This document shows positions 40,719 through 49,461 of a stretch of 64,000 nucleotides of DNA, one piece after another; positions within the stretch are counted from its first letter, which is position 1, and each line of letters opens with the position of its first letter. The position numbers were made by a program, and so were the translations under genes. Origin of the DNA: an uncultured Croceitalea sp. (GTDB lineage Bacteria; Bacteroidota; Bacteroidia; Flavobacteriales; Flavobacteriaceae); contig CANNDD010000003.1 of NCBI GenBank assembly GCA_947503285.1, forward strand, positions 62,001-126,000, written 5' to 3'. The notes under the pieces are model-generated. The model worked only from the letters and a program-made list of their open reading frames with translations. It was not told the origin of the DNA and searched no databases.

Positions 40719-40820
40719 GGAATTCGTAGGTCATAAATCATACCAAAAGTAAGGATAAAGCTTTATTCTTATTATTAAATAAAAGTGAATATTGCTATGT
40801 TTGTAGGCTAAAACATACCT

Positions 40821-41909
40821 ATGGCCACATCGAAGATAATCAATGCCAAATCGCTAAAGTTTTTTGAAAAATATTTGAATAATGCGTCACCAACGGGTTA
40901 TGAATGGGAAGGGCAAAAAATTTGGATGGATTATCTCAAACCCTATGTTGATGAATTCATCACCGATACCTACGGCACTGCGGTTGCCGTTATAAATCCT
41001 GAAGCGGAGTATAAAGTAGTCATTGAGGGGCATTCCGATGAAATTTCTTGGTATGTCAACTATATTACGGATAATGGTCTCATCTATGTCATTAGAAATG
41101 GTGGTAGTGACCATCAAATAGCACCATCGAAATGGGTAAATATCCACACTAAAAACGGGATTGTCAAAGGCGTTTTTGGCTGGCCGGCGATACATACCCG
41201 AAAAAATGGAAAAGAAGAGGCGCCAAAATTGGACAACATCTTTATCGATATTGGTGCGAAGGACAAAGAAGAGGTTGAAAAAATGGGAGTGCATGTGGGC
41301 TGCGTAATAACCTACCCAGACGAGTTTCAGGTTTTGAACAAAGACAAATTCGTTTGTAGGGCCTTAGATAATCGTGCCGGTGGGTTTATGATTGCCGAAG
41401 TGGCCCGGCTATTGCATGAAAACAAGAAAAAATTGCCTTTTGGGCTCTACATTACCAATTCGGTACAGGAGGAAATCGGATTACGGGGAGCAGAAATGAT
41501 CACCCAGACCATAAAGCCCAATGTTGCCATCGTTACCGATGTTACCCATGATACGACCACCCCGATGATTGATAAGAAAACACAAGGTGATGCTGCCATA
41601 GGCAAAGGCCCTGTTATTGCCTATGCCCCGGCTGTACAGCAAAAATTACGGGAGCGTATTGTAGAAACGGCAGAAGCAAAAAAGATTCCTTTTCAACGTG
41701 CCGCGAATTCTAGGGCAACAGGTACCGATACCGATGCTTTTGCCTACAGCAATGGGGGTGTGGCATCCGCTTTGATCTCATTACCGCTACGTTATATGCA
41801 TACAACCGTTGAGACCGTACATCGTGAGGACGTTGAAAATGTTATCCGTTTGATTTATGAAACTTTACTGACCATAAAATCTGGGGAAACGTTTAGTTAC
41901 TTTGACTAA
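40821..41909 (+). CDS. M42-family metallo-aminopeptidase
   Basis: A 362-residue cytosolic aminopeptidase of the TET/FrvX type, which usually forms large self-compartmented particles and degrades peptides. The two-metal site is complete: His71 (EGHSDEI), Asp183 (ALDNRAGG), Glu217/Glu218 (VQEEIG), Asp240 (VTDVTHD) and a C-terminal His in RYMHTTVE. No signal peptide. Forty bases separate it from the NUDIX gene, and this gap carries a Shine-Dalgarno hairpin that could couple translation of the two. Confidence 0.92.
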   Translation: MATSKIINAKSLKFFEKYLNNASPTGYEWEGQKIWMDYLKPYVDEFITDTYGTAVAVINPEAEYKVVIEGHSDEISWYVNYITDNGLIYVIRNGGSDHQIAPSKWVNIHTKNGIVKGVFGWPAIHTRKNGKEEAPKLDNIFIDIGAKDKEEVEKMGVHVGCVITYPDEFQVLNKDKFVCRALDNRAGGFMIAEVARLLHENKKKLPFGLYITNSVQEEIGLRGAEMITQTIKPNVAIVTDVTHDTTTPMIDKKTQGDAAIGKGPVIAYAPAVQQKLRERIVETAEAKKIPFQRAANSRATGTDTDAFAYSNGGVASALISLPLRYMHTTVETVHREDVENVIRLIYETLLTIKSGETFSYFD

Positions 41910-41914
41910 AAGCC

Positions 41915-41941
41915 CCTCCTAGATCCCTACTGAACAGGAGG
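41915..41941 (+). promoter_or_regulatory. Hairpin pairing the Shine-Dalgarno of the NUDIX gene with an anti-SD
   Basis: AGGAGG (41936-41941), eight bases before ATG 41950, is a perfect Shine-Dalgarno, rare in this phylum. It is exactly complementary to CCTCCT (41915-41920), which begins five bases after the M42 stop codon; the loop is 15 bases. A ribosome ending at that stop would cover the anti-SD and free the site. Confidence 0.5.
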
Positions 41942-41949
41942 ATTTTATT

Positions 41950-42501
41950 ATGAATGAACTTGTGGACATTTTAAATGAGGATGGTTCCCCAACTGGAAAT
42001 ACTGCCTTAAAGTCCGTTGCACATGCTAACGGACTTTTTCATCCAACCATACATGTATGGTGCTATTCTTTAGAAGGTTATCTTCTTTTACAGCAACGGG
42101 GAAAATATAAGGAAACCTATCCCCTAAAATGGGATGTTTCCGCTGCGGGGCACATTGGTGCAGGTGAAAGTCCGGAGACTGGAGCTTTTCGGGAATGTCA
42201 GGAAGAACTGGGTATTGCAGTTACCATAGCGAGCTTAGAAAAGATTACGATTTACAAGAAAGAAAAGAAGCATGACAATGGTATTTTTGATAGGGAATAC
42301 ACCCATGTCTTTATATATCAATTGGATAGGAAGGTAAAACTCACCAAGCAAGAAAGTGAGGTTGAGGCATTGGAATGGATTTCCATTAAGGATTTTGAAT
42401 CTTGGATACTTCGAAAACCGGAAAAGTTCATACCAAATTCAGAAAAGCGTTTCGAATTCGTAATTGCCGAGATACAAAAACGATTAGCAGCCGCTATTTA
42501 A
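41950..42501 (+). CDS. NUDIX hydrolase
   Basis: A 183-residue protein with the NUDIX box GAGESPETGAFRECQEELGI (about 75-94), all metal-binding Glu residues present. The N-terminal part (VDILNEDGSPTGNTALKSVAH, HPTIHVWCYS) resembles the group annotated as isopentenyl-diphosphate isomerase-like NUDIX proteins, but an actual isomerase would carry additional Cys/Glu motifs that I do not see. Substrate unknown. The 3' end overlaps the convergent hisS stop by eight bases. Its ribosome-binding site is the hairpin at 41915-41941. Confidence 0.9.
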   Translation: MNELVDILNEDGSPTGNTALKSVAHANGLFHPTIHVWCYSLEGYLLLQQRGKYKETYPLKWDVSAAGHIGAGESPETGAFRECQEELGIAVTIASLEKITIYKKEKKHDNGIFDREYTHVFIYQLDRKVKLTKQESEVEALEWISIKDFESWILRKPEKFIPNSEKRFEFVIAEIQKRLAAAI

Positions 42502-43867
42502 AAAATACTTTCGGCGTTTCTTCTAATTTATGGACCGTTTGCTCACCAGATATCATATCCTTCAAAATAAATGTTCCATTTTCCAGCTCTTTTGCACCCA
42601 ATAAAATGACGTAGGGCACATTGCGCTTATCGGCATACTTAAATTGTTTTTGAACTTTGGTCGCTGAAGGATATAAATCTGTTTTAACACCTTTCTCCCT
42701 TAGCTTTGAGACTAGCTTTAAGGCAGCTAAACCTTCTTTTTCCCCAAAGTTCAAGCAAAGAACCTGCAAGGATTGCGCTATTGATTCTGGAAAAAGGTCC
42801 AATTCTTCGAGTACAAGATAAATTCTATCCAAACCAAAGGAAATCCCCACACCACTGATATCCTTAAGGCCAAAAATTCCCGTAAGATCGTCATAACGAC
42901 CTCCGCCACCAATGGATCCCATGTTGACACCTTGCGGAGCGGCAACCTCAAAAATAGCACCCGTATAGTAATTGAGTCCGCGGGCCAAGGTAACATCCAA
43001 TTCCAATTTTGCCCATTTTAGACCCAGCTCATGAACCGTTGAAATAATTTCTTGGAGCTCTGCAATACCTTGTAGCCCAATCTCCGATTCCCCTAAAAGT
43101 GTTTTTAGCTGTAGCAGCTGTGCTTCGGCGGTACCGGACATCGAAAATAATGGGGATGCTTTCGCAATGGCCCTTTCTGGAATTCCTTTCAAAAGCATCT
43201 CTTCCTTTACCTTGGCCTCCCCTATTTTATCCAATTTATCCAAAGCCACCGTGAAATCGACCAATAGGCGTTTCGCCCCAATGACTTCCGCAATACCTGA
43301 AAGTATTTTTCGATTGTTGACTTTAATAGTCGTACCGGTCAGGCCCAAATCGGTAAAAACCGCATCGTAAAGTTGTATCAGTTCTGCCTCTTGTAGTAAT
43401 GAATTGGCCCCAACAATATCGGCATCGCATTGATAGAATTCCCTAAAGCGTCCTTTCTGGGGGCGGTCTGCGCGCCAAACAGGTTGAATTTGATAGCGTT
43501 TGAACGGAAAATCCAATTCGTTTTGGTGCATTACTACATAACGCGCGAAGGGTACCGTCAAATCATAGCGCAATGCCTTTTCACTAATCTTAGGCGCAAG
43601 GGAAGTCGAATTCTTAGAGCTATAGGTGACATCATCTACTTTCGAAATAAAATCTCCTGAATTTAAAATCTTAAAGATCAATCGGTCCCCTTCATCGCCA
43701 TATTTACCCAACAGGGTTTCAGCGTTTTCAAAACTTGGCGTTTCTATGGGTTGAAATCCAAAAAGCCCAAACTGCTTTTTGATCGTATCAAAAATATAAT
43801 TTCGTTTTGCAAGCACTGCTGGTGAAAAATCTCGAGTACCTTTTGGAATGGATGGTTTTTGTGCCAT
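42494..43867 (-). CDS. hisS: Histidine--tRNA ligase
   Basis: HisRS charges tRNA-His. The 457-residue class II synthetase starts MAQKPSIPKGTRDFSP; a TTG at 43888 would add seven residues and is rejected. Motif 2 lies around VWRADRPQKGRFREFYQCDAD, the histidine-binding ARGLNYYTG and the motif 3-like GGGGRYDDL follow, and the C-terminal anticodon-binding domain begins near residue 360 (QVLCLNFGEKEGLAALKL). Complete and of usual length. It lies 29 bases after the DUF6495 gene on the same strand. Confidence 0.96.
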   Translation of the reverse strand: MAQKPSIPKGTRDFSPAVLAKRNYIFDTIKKQFGLFGFQPIETPSFENAETLLGKYGDEGDRLIFKILNSGDFISKVDDVTYSSKNSTSLAPKISEKALRYDLTVPFARYVVMHQNELDFPFKRYQIQPVWRADRPQKGRFREFYQCDADIVGANSLLQEAELIQLYDAVFTDLGLTGTTIKVNNRKILSGIAEVIGAKRLLVDFTVALDKLDKIGEAKVKEEMLLKGIPERAIAKASPLFSMSGTAEAQLLQLKTLLGESEIGLQGIAELQEIISTVHELGLKWAKLELDVTLARGLNYYTGAIFEVAAPQGVNMGSIGGGGRYDDLTGIFGLKDISGVGISFGLDRIYLVLEELDLFPESIAQSLQVLCLNFGEKEGLAALKLVSKLREKGVKTDLYPSATKVQKQFKYADKRNVPYVILLGAKELENGTFILKDMISGEQTVHKLEETPKVFFK

Positions 43868-43896
43868 GAAGTTTTTAATCTGATGCAAATATCGTT

Positions 43897-44367
43897 TTAT
43901 CCGATGATTTCATCAAACCATTGATATAATTCACCTTTCGTGATGGTTGCCCCCTGCTGGATCAAATCGAATTTATCTTGATTTTTATCATCGGAATATG
44001 CTTTTGAAGCGGTCAAATATTCCACGAAATCAGATTGAAAATTACGTTTGAACCAACCAAAACCTACTTTGGTACGCAAATCAATTTCAGGATTTAAAAT
44101 TTTCACTGAAATCAGTTTCATCTCTTTGTCGGTCAATTCAAAAAGGTGCATGTGTCGTTCTGAGATATTTTCCAAATATTTTACTTTAGAAAGTACCCCT
44201 TCCCAAATCAAGTCGCTGAAAACATCCAATTCTTCTTCCGCTACCTCAGGTTTTTCTTTTTTCAATGTTGTCCACTCCTCAGCAGTAATGGATTGTGTGG
44301 CCAAAAAATTGATGAACTCTTGATGCAGTTCTTCAAACTGTTCTTTTGATAACCTTGAATATTTCAT
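43897..44367 (-). CDS. DUF6495 family protein
   Basis: A 156-residue soluble, acidic and mainly helical protein without signal peptide. I recognise the Bacteroidota DUF6495 family; conserved-looking parts are YSRLSKEQFEELHQEFINFL at the start, ELDVFSDLIWEGVLSKVKYLENIS in the middle and KVGFGWFKRNFQSDFVEYLTASKAY. No function is known. It is upstream of hisS by 29 bases and probably co-transcribed, which says little about its job. The 146 bases above it hold the terminator of the rplI operon. Confidence 0.8.
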   Translation of the reverse strand: MKYSRLSKEQFEELHQEFINFLATQSITAEEWTTLKKEKPEVAEEELDVFSDLIWEGVLSKVKYLENISERHMHLFELTDKEMKLISVKILNPEIDLRTKVGFGWFKRNFQSDFVEYLTASKAYSDDKNQDKFDLIQQGATITKGELYQWFDEIIG

Positions 44368-44460
44368 ATGCCCTGCTTTAGTACTGGATCGGTATGTATT
44401 TAGAGTTATTGTAAGTTTAAAAAAATTGTTGTCGAATCGAAAAAATCTTACCTGTAATAA

Positions 44461-44493
44461 AAAAGAGAGCTATGCGGGCATAGCTCTCTTTTT
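44461..44493 (-). terminator. Rho-independent terminator of the rpsF-rpsR-rplI operon
   Basis: Stem GAGAGCTATG (44465-44474) / CATAGCTCTC (44479-44488) with a four-base loop, flanked by A-rich and T-rich runs on both sides, so it could work in either direction. It lies about 20 bases after the rplI stop. Confidence 0.9.
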
Positions 44494-44513
44494 AAATCTG
44501 TTATGGTAAAAGC

Positions 44514-44966
44514 TTACTTTGCCTCTGCGATTACTTCAAAAGGAAAGTCAACCATCACTTCTCTATGCAGTCGAATTTTTGCATTGTAAGGTCCGGTTCT
44601 TTTTACGGTTCCGCCTTGAATACTGATAAACTTTTTATCGACACCCTGACCTGCTTTTTCAAGCGCAGCGGCCAAATCAATATTAGAGATTGAACCAAAT
44701 AATTTATCACCTGCACCTACTTTTGCCGGAATCTTGATTTCCAAGGCTTTTAAGCCTTCAGCAATTTTGTTTGCTTCGTCGATGACTTTCTTTTCTTTAT
44801 GTGCTCTTTGCTTTAAATTTTCAGCAAGCACCTTTTTTGCAGACGGAGTAGCCAATGAGGCCATACCCTGGGGAATCAAGAAGTTTCTACCGTAACCGTT
44901 CTTAACGGTAACGATATCATCCTTAAAACCCAAATCTTGTACATCTTGTTTTAATATAAGTTCCAT
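44514..44966 (-). CDS. rplI: 50S ribosomal protein L9
   Basis: L9 reaches from the base of the L1 stalk and helps keep the reading frame. The 150-residue protein has the family N-terminus MELILKQDVQDLGFKDDIVTVKNGYGRNFLIP, the long central helix (about 42-75, KKVLAENLKQRAHKEKKVID) and the C-terminal domain (GDKLFGSISNIDLAAAL). Last gene of the operon rpsF-rpsR-rplI, 14 bases after rpsR, with a strong terminator behind it. Confidence 0.97.
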   Translation of the reverse strand: MELILKQDVQDLGFKDDIVTVKNGYGRNFLIPQGMASLATPSAKKVLAENLKQRAHKEKKVIDEANKIAEGLKALEIKIPAKVGAGDKLFGSISNIDLAAALEKAGQGVDKKFISIQGGTVKRTGPYNAKIRLHREVMVDFPFEVIAEAK

Positions 44967-44980
44967 TTATCCGTCTTTTA

Positions 44981-45277
44981 TTATTTCAACATATCACCTA
45001 CATATGGCATCAATGCCAAATGACGTGCGCGTTTAACCGCTTGAGCAACTTTTCTTTGATATTTCAATGAAGTACCTGTTAACCTTCTTGGTAACAACTT
45101 ACCTTGTTCGTTTACCAATTTCATTAAAAAGTCAGGGTCTTTATAATCAATATACTTGATACCTGATTTTTTAAAACGACAATACTTCTTTTGCTTATTG
45201 GTCTCAATATTAAGTGGGGTCAAATACCTGATTTCCCCATCTTTCTTAGATTTTGCCTGCTGTTCTATAGATGACAT
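44981..45277 (-). CDS. rpsR: 30S ribosomal protein S18
   Basis: S18 pairs with S6 on the platform of the 30S subunit. The 98-residue protein has [20 protein letters not shown] and the family signature [20 protein letters not shown] and [11 protein letters not shown]. The extra N-terminal 25 residues ([20 protein letters not shown]) are longer than in E. coli (75 residues) but usual in Bacteroidota. Three bases separate it from rpsF. Confidence 0.97.
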   Translation of the reverse strand: MSSIEQQAKSKKDGEIRYLTPLNIETNKQKKYCRFKKSGIKYIDYKDPDFLMKLVNEQGKLLPRRLTGTSLKYQRKVAQAVKRARHLALMPYVGDMLK

Positions 45278-45280
45278 AAC

Positions 45281-45619
45281 TTATGCTTTTGTTTTTAATT
45301 TTGTTCTTCTTTTCTCAGCCCAAGCTATAGCATGCTTGTCCAACTTCACGGTTAAAAAGCGCATAATGCGTTCATCCCTTCTGAACTCAAGCTCATAAGG
45401 GCCAATAGCTTCGCCCGGAGCACTAAATTCAAATAAGTGGTAAAAACCACTTTTCTTGTTCTGGATCGGATAAGCCAATTTTTTAAGGCCCCAATTCTCT
45501 TTGGCCACCATTTTGGCACCATTCTTAATTAAGAAATCTTCAAATTTCTTAACTGTTTCCTCTATCTGGGTCTCAGACAGAACGGGATTCAAAATGAAAA
45601 CAGTTTCGTAATGATTCAT
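45281..45619 (-). CDS. rpsF: 30S ribosomal protein S6
   Basis: S6 binds S18 in the central domain of 16S rRNA. The 112-residue protein starts MNHYETVFILNPVLSE and has the ferredoxin-like pattern with KENWGLKKLAYPIQNKKSGFY and RDERIMRFLTVKLD. Nine codons upstream in frame lies another possible start, but ATG 45619 gives the family's usual N-terminus and follows the promoter at 45644-45674 properly. First gene of the S6-S18-L9 operon. Confidence 0.97.
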   Translation of the reverse strand: MNHYETVFILNPVLSETQIEETVKKFEDFLIKNGAKMVAKENWGLKKLAYPIQNKKSGFYHLFEFSAPGEAIGPYELEFRRDERIMRFLTVKLDKHAIAWAEKRRTKLKTKA

Positions 45620-45643
45620 ATATACATATTTATTTAAGGAGCG

Positions 45644-45674
45644 CAAAAGTAAACATTATTAACTCCTTTCACAA
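45644..45674 (-). promoter_or_regulatory. Promoter of the rpsF operon
   Basis: On the minus strand TTG (45674-45672), 20 bases, TACTTTTG (45651-45644): a full match to the Bacteroidota TTG / TAnnTTTG pattern. It leaves only about 20 bases of leader before ATG 45619, too short for a large S6 leader structure. Confidence 0.7.
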
Positions 45675-45858
45675 GAAAATTTAGAATTGTTCGTTATTCG
45701 TTTAAGAAGTTATTAACAATAAAAAAATGAAACCAAACCTACATCGCGCTTAATGCTGAATACACAACAGATTATACCATGTTTACATCTTTTGTTGTAG
45801 TTTAACGTTGTTTTTATGTAATTTGCCGATGATTTAACCCCACAAATCACCCCAATTT

Positions 45859-46551
45859 ATGAAACTTAAAAGTATAATTGTAGACGACTCATCAATGCAG
45901 CGTATGGCTGTTGCCAAGTTGGTCAACAATCACCCACATCTTGCCTTGGTTGCTGAATACAGCAATGCTATCGAAGCTAAAAACGGATTAAAGAACCATG
46001 AAGTGGATGTCATCTTTTTAGATGTTGAAATGCCCATTATCAGTGGTTTTGACCTGTTGGAGGCTTTAGAAAACCCACCACAGGTCATTTTGATTACCGG
46101 TAAGCCCGACTATGCATTAAAGGCATTTGATTATGACGTAACCGATTACTTGCACAAACCTATTACCCTGGCACGTTTTGAGGCTTCCGTAAAAAGGGCC
46201 GTTGCCAAATACGAGCAAATGAACAGGGTCGATGAGGACGAAGAGCATATCTTTGTGAAGAGTAACCTTAAAAAACGTAAGGTAATCCTTAATGATATTA
46301 AGTGGATTGAAGCCTTAGGTGATTACATTAAGTTGGTTACCGATGAGGCGAATATCGTAATTCTCTCTACAATGAAGTCTTTTGAACAGCAATTACCAGC
46401 TGAAAAGTTTCTTAGGATCCACAAATCATACATTGTAAATCTTGAGAAGATAGAGAAATTCAACAGCAAGAATGTTGAAGTCGGGGGAAGGCAAATTCCT
46501 TTAAGCAGAAACAAAAAAACAGAATTGGCAGAGGCACTGGCCAACGTATAG
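45859..46551 (+). CDS. LytTR-type response regulator
   Basis: A 230-residue two-domain regulator. The receiver domain (1-120) has acidic residues Asp9/Asp10, the phospho-acceptor Asp55 in VIFLDVEMP and Lys in LHKPITLARFE. The LytTR DNA-binding domain follows (about 130-228: EHIFVKSNLKKRKVILNDIKWIEALGDY in two parts, then FLRIHKSYIVNL). No histidine kinase is next to it, so it is an orphan here; the usual partner is a LytS-like kinase. GTTTAACGTT (45800-45809) lies 50 bases upstream of the start. It abuts priA with zero bases between the stops. Confidence 0.92.
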   Translation: MKLKSIIVDDSSMQRMAVAKLVNNHPHLALVAEYSNAIEAKNGLKNHEVDVIFLDVEMPIISGFDLLEALENPPQVILITGKPDYALKAFDYDVTDYLHKPITLARFEASVKRAVAKYEQMNRVDEDEEHIFVKSNLKKRKVILNDIKWIEALGDYIKLVTDEANIVILSTMKSFEQQLPAEKFLRIHKSYIVNLEKIEKFNSKNVEVGGRQIPLSRNKKTELAEALANV

Positions 46552-49008
46552 TTAGATGTGGTCTACATTATAGACCAACCGAATACTACGATATTGCGAT
46601 ATAGCATTAAAAGACTTTTCAATTCTTTTAATGCTATTTTTTGTTTTTGCCATTGACTGTTGCTTGTCGACCTTAACAATGATATTTTTTAGGTATTGGT
46701 TGCGTATTCTCGCGATGGCGGGATATTCAGGTCCTAAAACTTGGGCCTTTAGCATACTCCTTAGGGAAGTTGCAAACCAATCTGAGGCCTCATTTAATTT
46801 ATTGTAGTCCCTATCCTTAAGGATGATTTTTATGATACGTATGTGCGGAGGGTATTTGAACTGCCCACGTTCATAAAGCTGTTCACCAAACATTTTTTCA
46901 AAATCGTAATTCGATACCTGATGTAATATTTGGTGATAGGGATTGTAGCTCTGTATCAATACCTTACCGCGTTTTTTTGTTCTTCCTGCGCGACCGGCCA
47001 CTTGTGTCAGAAGCTGAAAGCTACGTTCATGGGCCCTATAATCAGGAAAATTCAATAAGGTATCGGCATTCATTACCCCTACCAAGGCAACGTTTCTAAA
47101 ATCCAATCCCTTGGTTACCATTTGGGTACCGACCAAAATATCGATCTCATGTTGTTCAAAAGCCGTAATGATCTTTTCGTAGGCATGTTTGCCCCTCGTG
47201 GTATCGAGATCCATTCGGGCAATCGAATTTTCTGGAAAAAGCCTCGTCAGCTCTTCTTGTATCTGTTCCGTTCCAAATCCCTTCGTATCCAAGGTATTAC
47301 TACCACAGGCCTGACAACTTTGCAATAGGGCCATATGGTAACCACAGTAATGGCATCGCAATTGGTTTCTACGTTGGTGGTAGGTCAAACTGACATCACA
47401 GTTCGGACATTGTGAAACATGCCCGCATGTGGTACATTCCACGATTGGTGCAAATCCGCGTCTATTCTGAAACAATATCACTTGTTCATTTTCTTCAAGA
47501 CATCCTGAAATCTCAGTAATCAAACGTTCAGAAAAACGACCTTTCATCCTCTTTTTCCTTGTTGCTTCCTTAATATCGACCAATTCAATGTCAGGCATTA
47601 AAACTTCACCGTATCGTCTCGTTATGGTAGCTAAACCATATTTTTTTTGTTTTACATTATAGTAACTTTCAATACTTGGGGTAGCAGATCCCAGAACACA
47701 TGCAGAATGGTGTAAATTGGCCAAGACTATCGCAGCATCCCTTGCGTGATATCTGGGTGCGGGATCAAATTGCTTGAATGACGCCTCATGTTCTTCGTCT
47801 ACAACGATCAATCCTAACTCTTGAAAGGGTAAAAACAAGGCAGATCTTGCACCAACAACCACCCTTGCTTTTTCATTACCATCCAAAACATTATTCCAGA
47901 CCTCCACCCTTTCGTCCAGACTGTATTTAGAATGATATATCGCCACTTGATTACCAAAATAAGATTGCATTCTATGGATTAGCTGGGCGGTCAGCGCAAT
48001 CTCGGGAAGAAGGTACAACACCTGTTTTTGGTCTTGTAGTACTTCATTGATAAGTTTGATAAACACCTCGGTCTTTCCCGAGGAAGTCACCCCATGCAAC
48101 AAACAGACCTTTTTTTCGTCGAAGGCCAGTTTAATCGCATCAAATGCCTGCCGCTGTTCAGCGTTGAAAGTGATATTCGCGACCATCTTGTCATTGGTTC
48201 CGAATTGCACCCTATCAGTCCTAATCTGATACTTTTCAAATACACCTTTGGCTATTAAAGCCTTTATCACTGCGGCCGTAGCCCTACTCTCTGTTTGCAG
48301 TTGTTTTAGGGTAATCGGGCCTCTATTCGACGATTGTAACTGAAAGAAGGAAAGTAGTGCATGACTTTGTTTTTTTGCCCTGCTCAATTCTTTTAAAATG
48401 CCCTCTAAACCTTCTTCAGAATCATATTTAGCGGCCAATCGCACATAATCGACCATTTTGGGACGATACTTTTCATGCAATTCTTCTTTTAACGCAATGA
48501 TTCCTTTTTTTACCAATTGATGTACGATAGGCAATACGGTCTTACGTTCTATAATGGCGGCTATTTCGGCGATTCGCAAACTAGATTGGTGCCGCAATGC
48601 CTCTAAAATCAAAAACTCATTATCTGATAGGCTTGTATCTTCAATGGTTTCCAAATCTTTAGGGAAAATTAAAGTCTCGCTCTCCAGCAAAAGTGAACTG
48701 GGTAACGCACTGCGCATCACCTCACCTAGGGTGCACATGTAATAGGATGCGACCCACTGCCAATGTTTGAACTGTACCTCAGTGATAATAGGACTATCAT
48801 CCAATATCTGGTGGATTTCTTTGGCTTCATATGCTTCGGGGGGATTTTGATGTACTTGAACCGCAAGGGAAGTATAGATCTTTGATTTTCCGAACGGTAC
48901 CGCAATACGAATCCCCTTTTGAATATAGGAAGCTTCTTCAGGACTGATTTGATAAGTAAAAAAACGTTCTAGTGGAATAGGCAATAGTACGTCAACGAAA
49001 TAGGTCAT
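46552..49008 (-). CDS. priA: Primosomal protein N' (replication restart helicase PriA)
   Basis: PriA recognises stalled forks and D-loops and reloads the replicative helicase. The 818-residue chain has the 3'-DNA-binding domain (1-100), a winged-helix part, the helicase core with LLHGVTSSGKTEVF (Walker A), VVDEEHEASF (DEEH box) and GSATPS, and the zinc-binding insert CTTCGHVSQCPNCDVSL then CHYCGYH and CQACGS, followed by the C-terminal lobe (VTKGLDFRNVALVGVMNAD, TQVAGRAGR). All core motifs are intact. The next gene on the strand, DUF2147, is ten bases upstream. Confidence 0.97.
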   Translation of the reverse strand: MTYFVDVLLPIPLERFFTYQISPEEASYIQKGIRIAVPFGKSKIYTSLAVQVHQNPPEAYEAKEIHQILDDSPIITEVQFKHWQWVASYYMCTLGEVMRSALPSSLLLESETLIFPKDLETIEDTSLSDNEFLILEALRHQSSLRIAEIAAIIERKTVLPIVHQLVKKGIIALKEELHEKYRPKMVDYVRLAAKYDSEEGLEGILKELSRAKKQSHALLSFFQLQSSNRGPITLKQLQTESRATAAVIKALIAKGVFEKYQIRTDRVQFGTNDKMVANITFNAEQRQAFDAIKLAFDEKKVCLLHGVTSSGKTEVFIKLINEVLQDQKQVLYLLPEIALTAQLIHRMQSYFGNQVAIYHSKYSLDERVEVWNNVLDGNEKARVVVGARSALFLPFQELGLIVVDEEHEASFKQFDPAPRYHARDAAIVLANLHHSACVLGSATPSIESYYNVKQKKYGLATITRRYGEVLMPDIELVDIKEATRKKRMKGRFSERLITEISGCLEENEQVILFQNRRGFAPIVECTTCGHVSQCPNCDVSLTYHQRRNQLRCHYCGYHMALLQSCQACGSNTLDTKGFGTEQIQEELTRLFPENSIARMDLDTTRGKHAYEKIITAFEQHEIDILVGTQMVTKGLDFRNVALVGVMNADTLLNFPDYRAHERSFQLLTQVAGRAGRTKKRGKVLIQSYNPYHQILHQVSNYDFEKMFGEQLYERGQFKYPPHIRIIKIILKDRDYNKLNEASDWFATSLRSMLKAQVLGPEYPAIARIRNQYLKNIIVKVDKQQSMAKTKNSIKRIEKSFNAISQYRSIRLVYNVDHI

Positions 49009-49017
49009 CTGCAGCTC

Positions 49018-49461
49018 TTATTCTTTGAACCTTAGCCAAGTTTGCGTGCGATATAAAAAGGCCAAATACCCCCGTACCTTCAATTTATCGGGGTCATCGG
49101 AATCAAGCCAAATTTTTCCACGAAAAGTCATCGCCTGTTCAGGGTCGAATAATCGTTTTCCCTTATAAACCCCATCTTCGGTTTCTTTAAAGGAATAGAT
49201 GATCTGCATTCCATTAATAGGCTTGTCTTTTAATTCGCCTTTACATTTGATACATTTTGCATTCTCCCTACCCTTTTCCAAGACCTTAAGAACCTTACCT
49301 TGTAACAGTCCATCCTCTTTATACAACTCAACGATTGCTTTGGTCACCCCGGTTCTATCATCAATGGTCTTCCATTTTCCAAAAACAGTTTGTCCATTTA
49401 CTGCCGTAATGGTCAATAGACCAAGTACTGTTAATACTAAAATCGTCTTATGCATTTTCAT
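49018..49461 (-). CDS. DUF2147 family exported protein
   Basis: A 147-residue protein with a signal peptide (about 1-24, ending TAVNGQ). The DUF2147 domain covers GKWKTIDDRTGVTKAIVELY, CIKCKGELKDKPINGMQIIYSF and GKIWLDSDDPDKLKVRGYL. Two Cys of CIKCKG could form a disulfide or bind metal. Structurally the family is a small beta-barrel of the lipocalin kind; ligand unknown. The start is ATG 49461 (another at 49455); GTG 49476 would add five residues. Its start overlaps the end of the YihY gene by 14 bases. Confidence 0.85.
   Translation of the reverse strand: MKMHKTILVLTVLGLLTITAVNGQTVFGKWKTIDDRTGVTKAIVELYKEDGLLQGKVLKVLEKGRENAKCIKCKGELKDKPINGMQIIYSFKETEDGVYKGKRLFDPEQAMTFRGKIWLDSDDPDKLKVRGYLAFLYRTQTWLRFKE

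Noticed and set aside
43868-43888. TTG-initiated extension of hisS
   Set aside because: ATG 43867 gives the usual HisRS start; the extension is not family-like.
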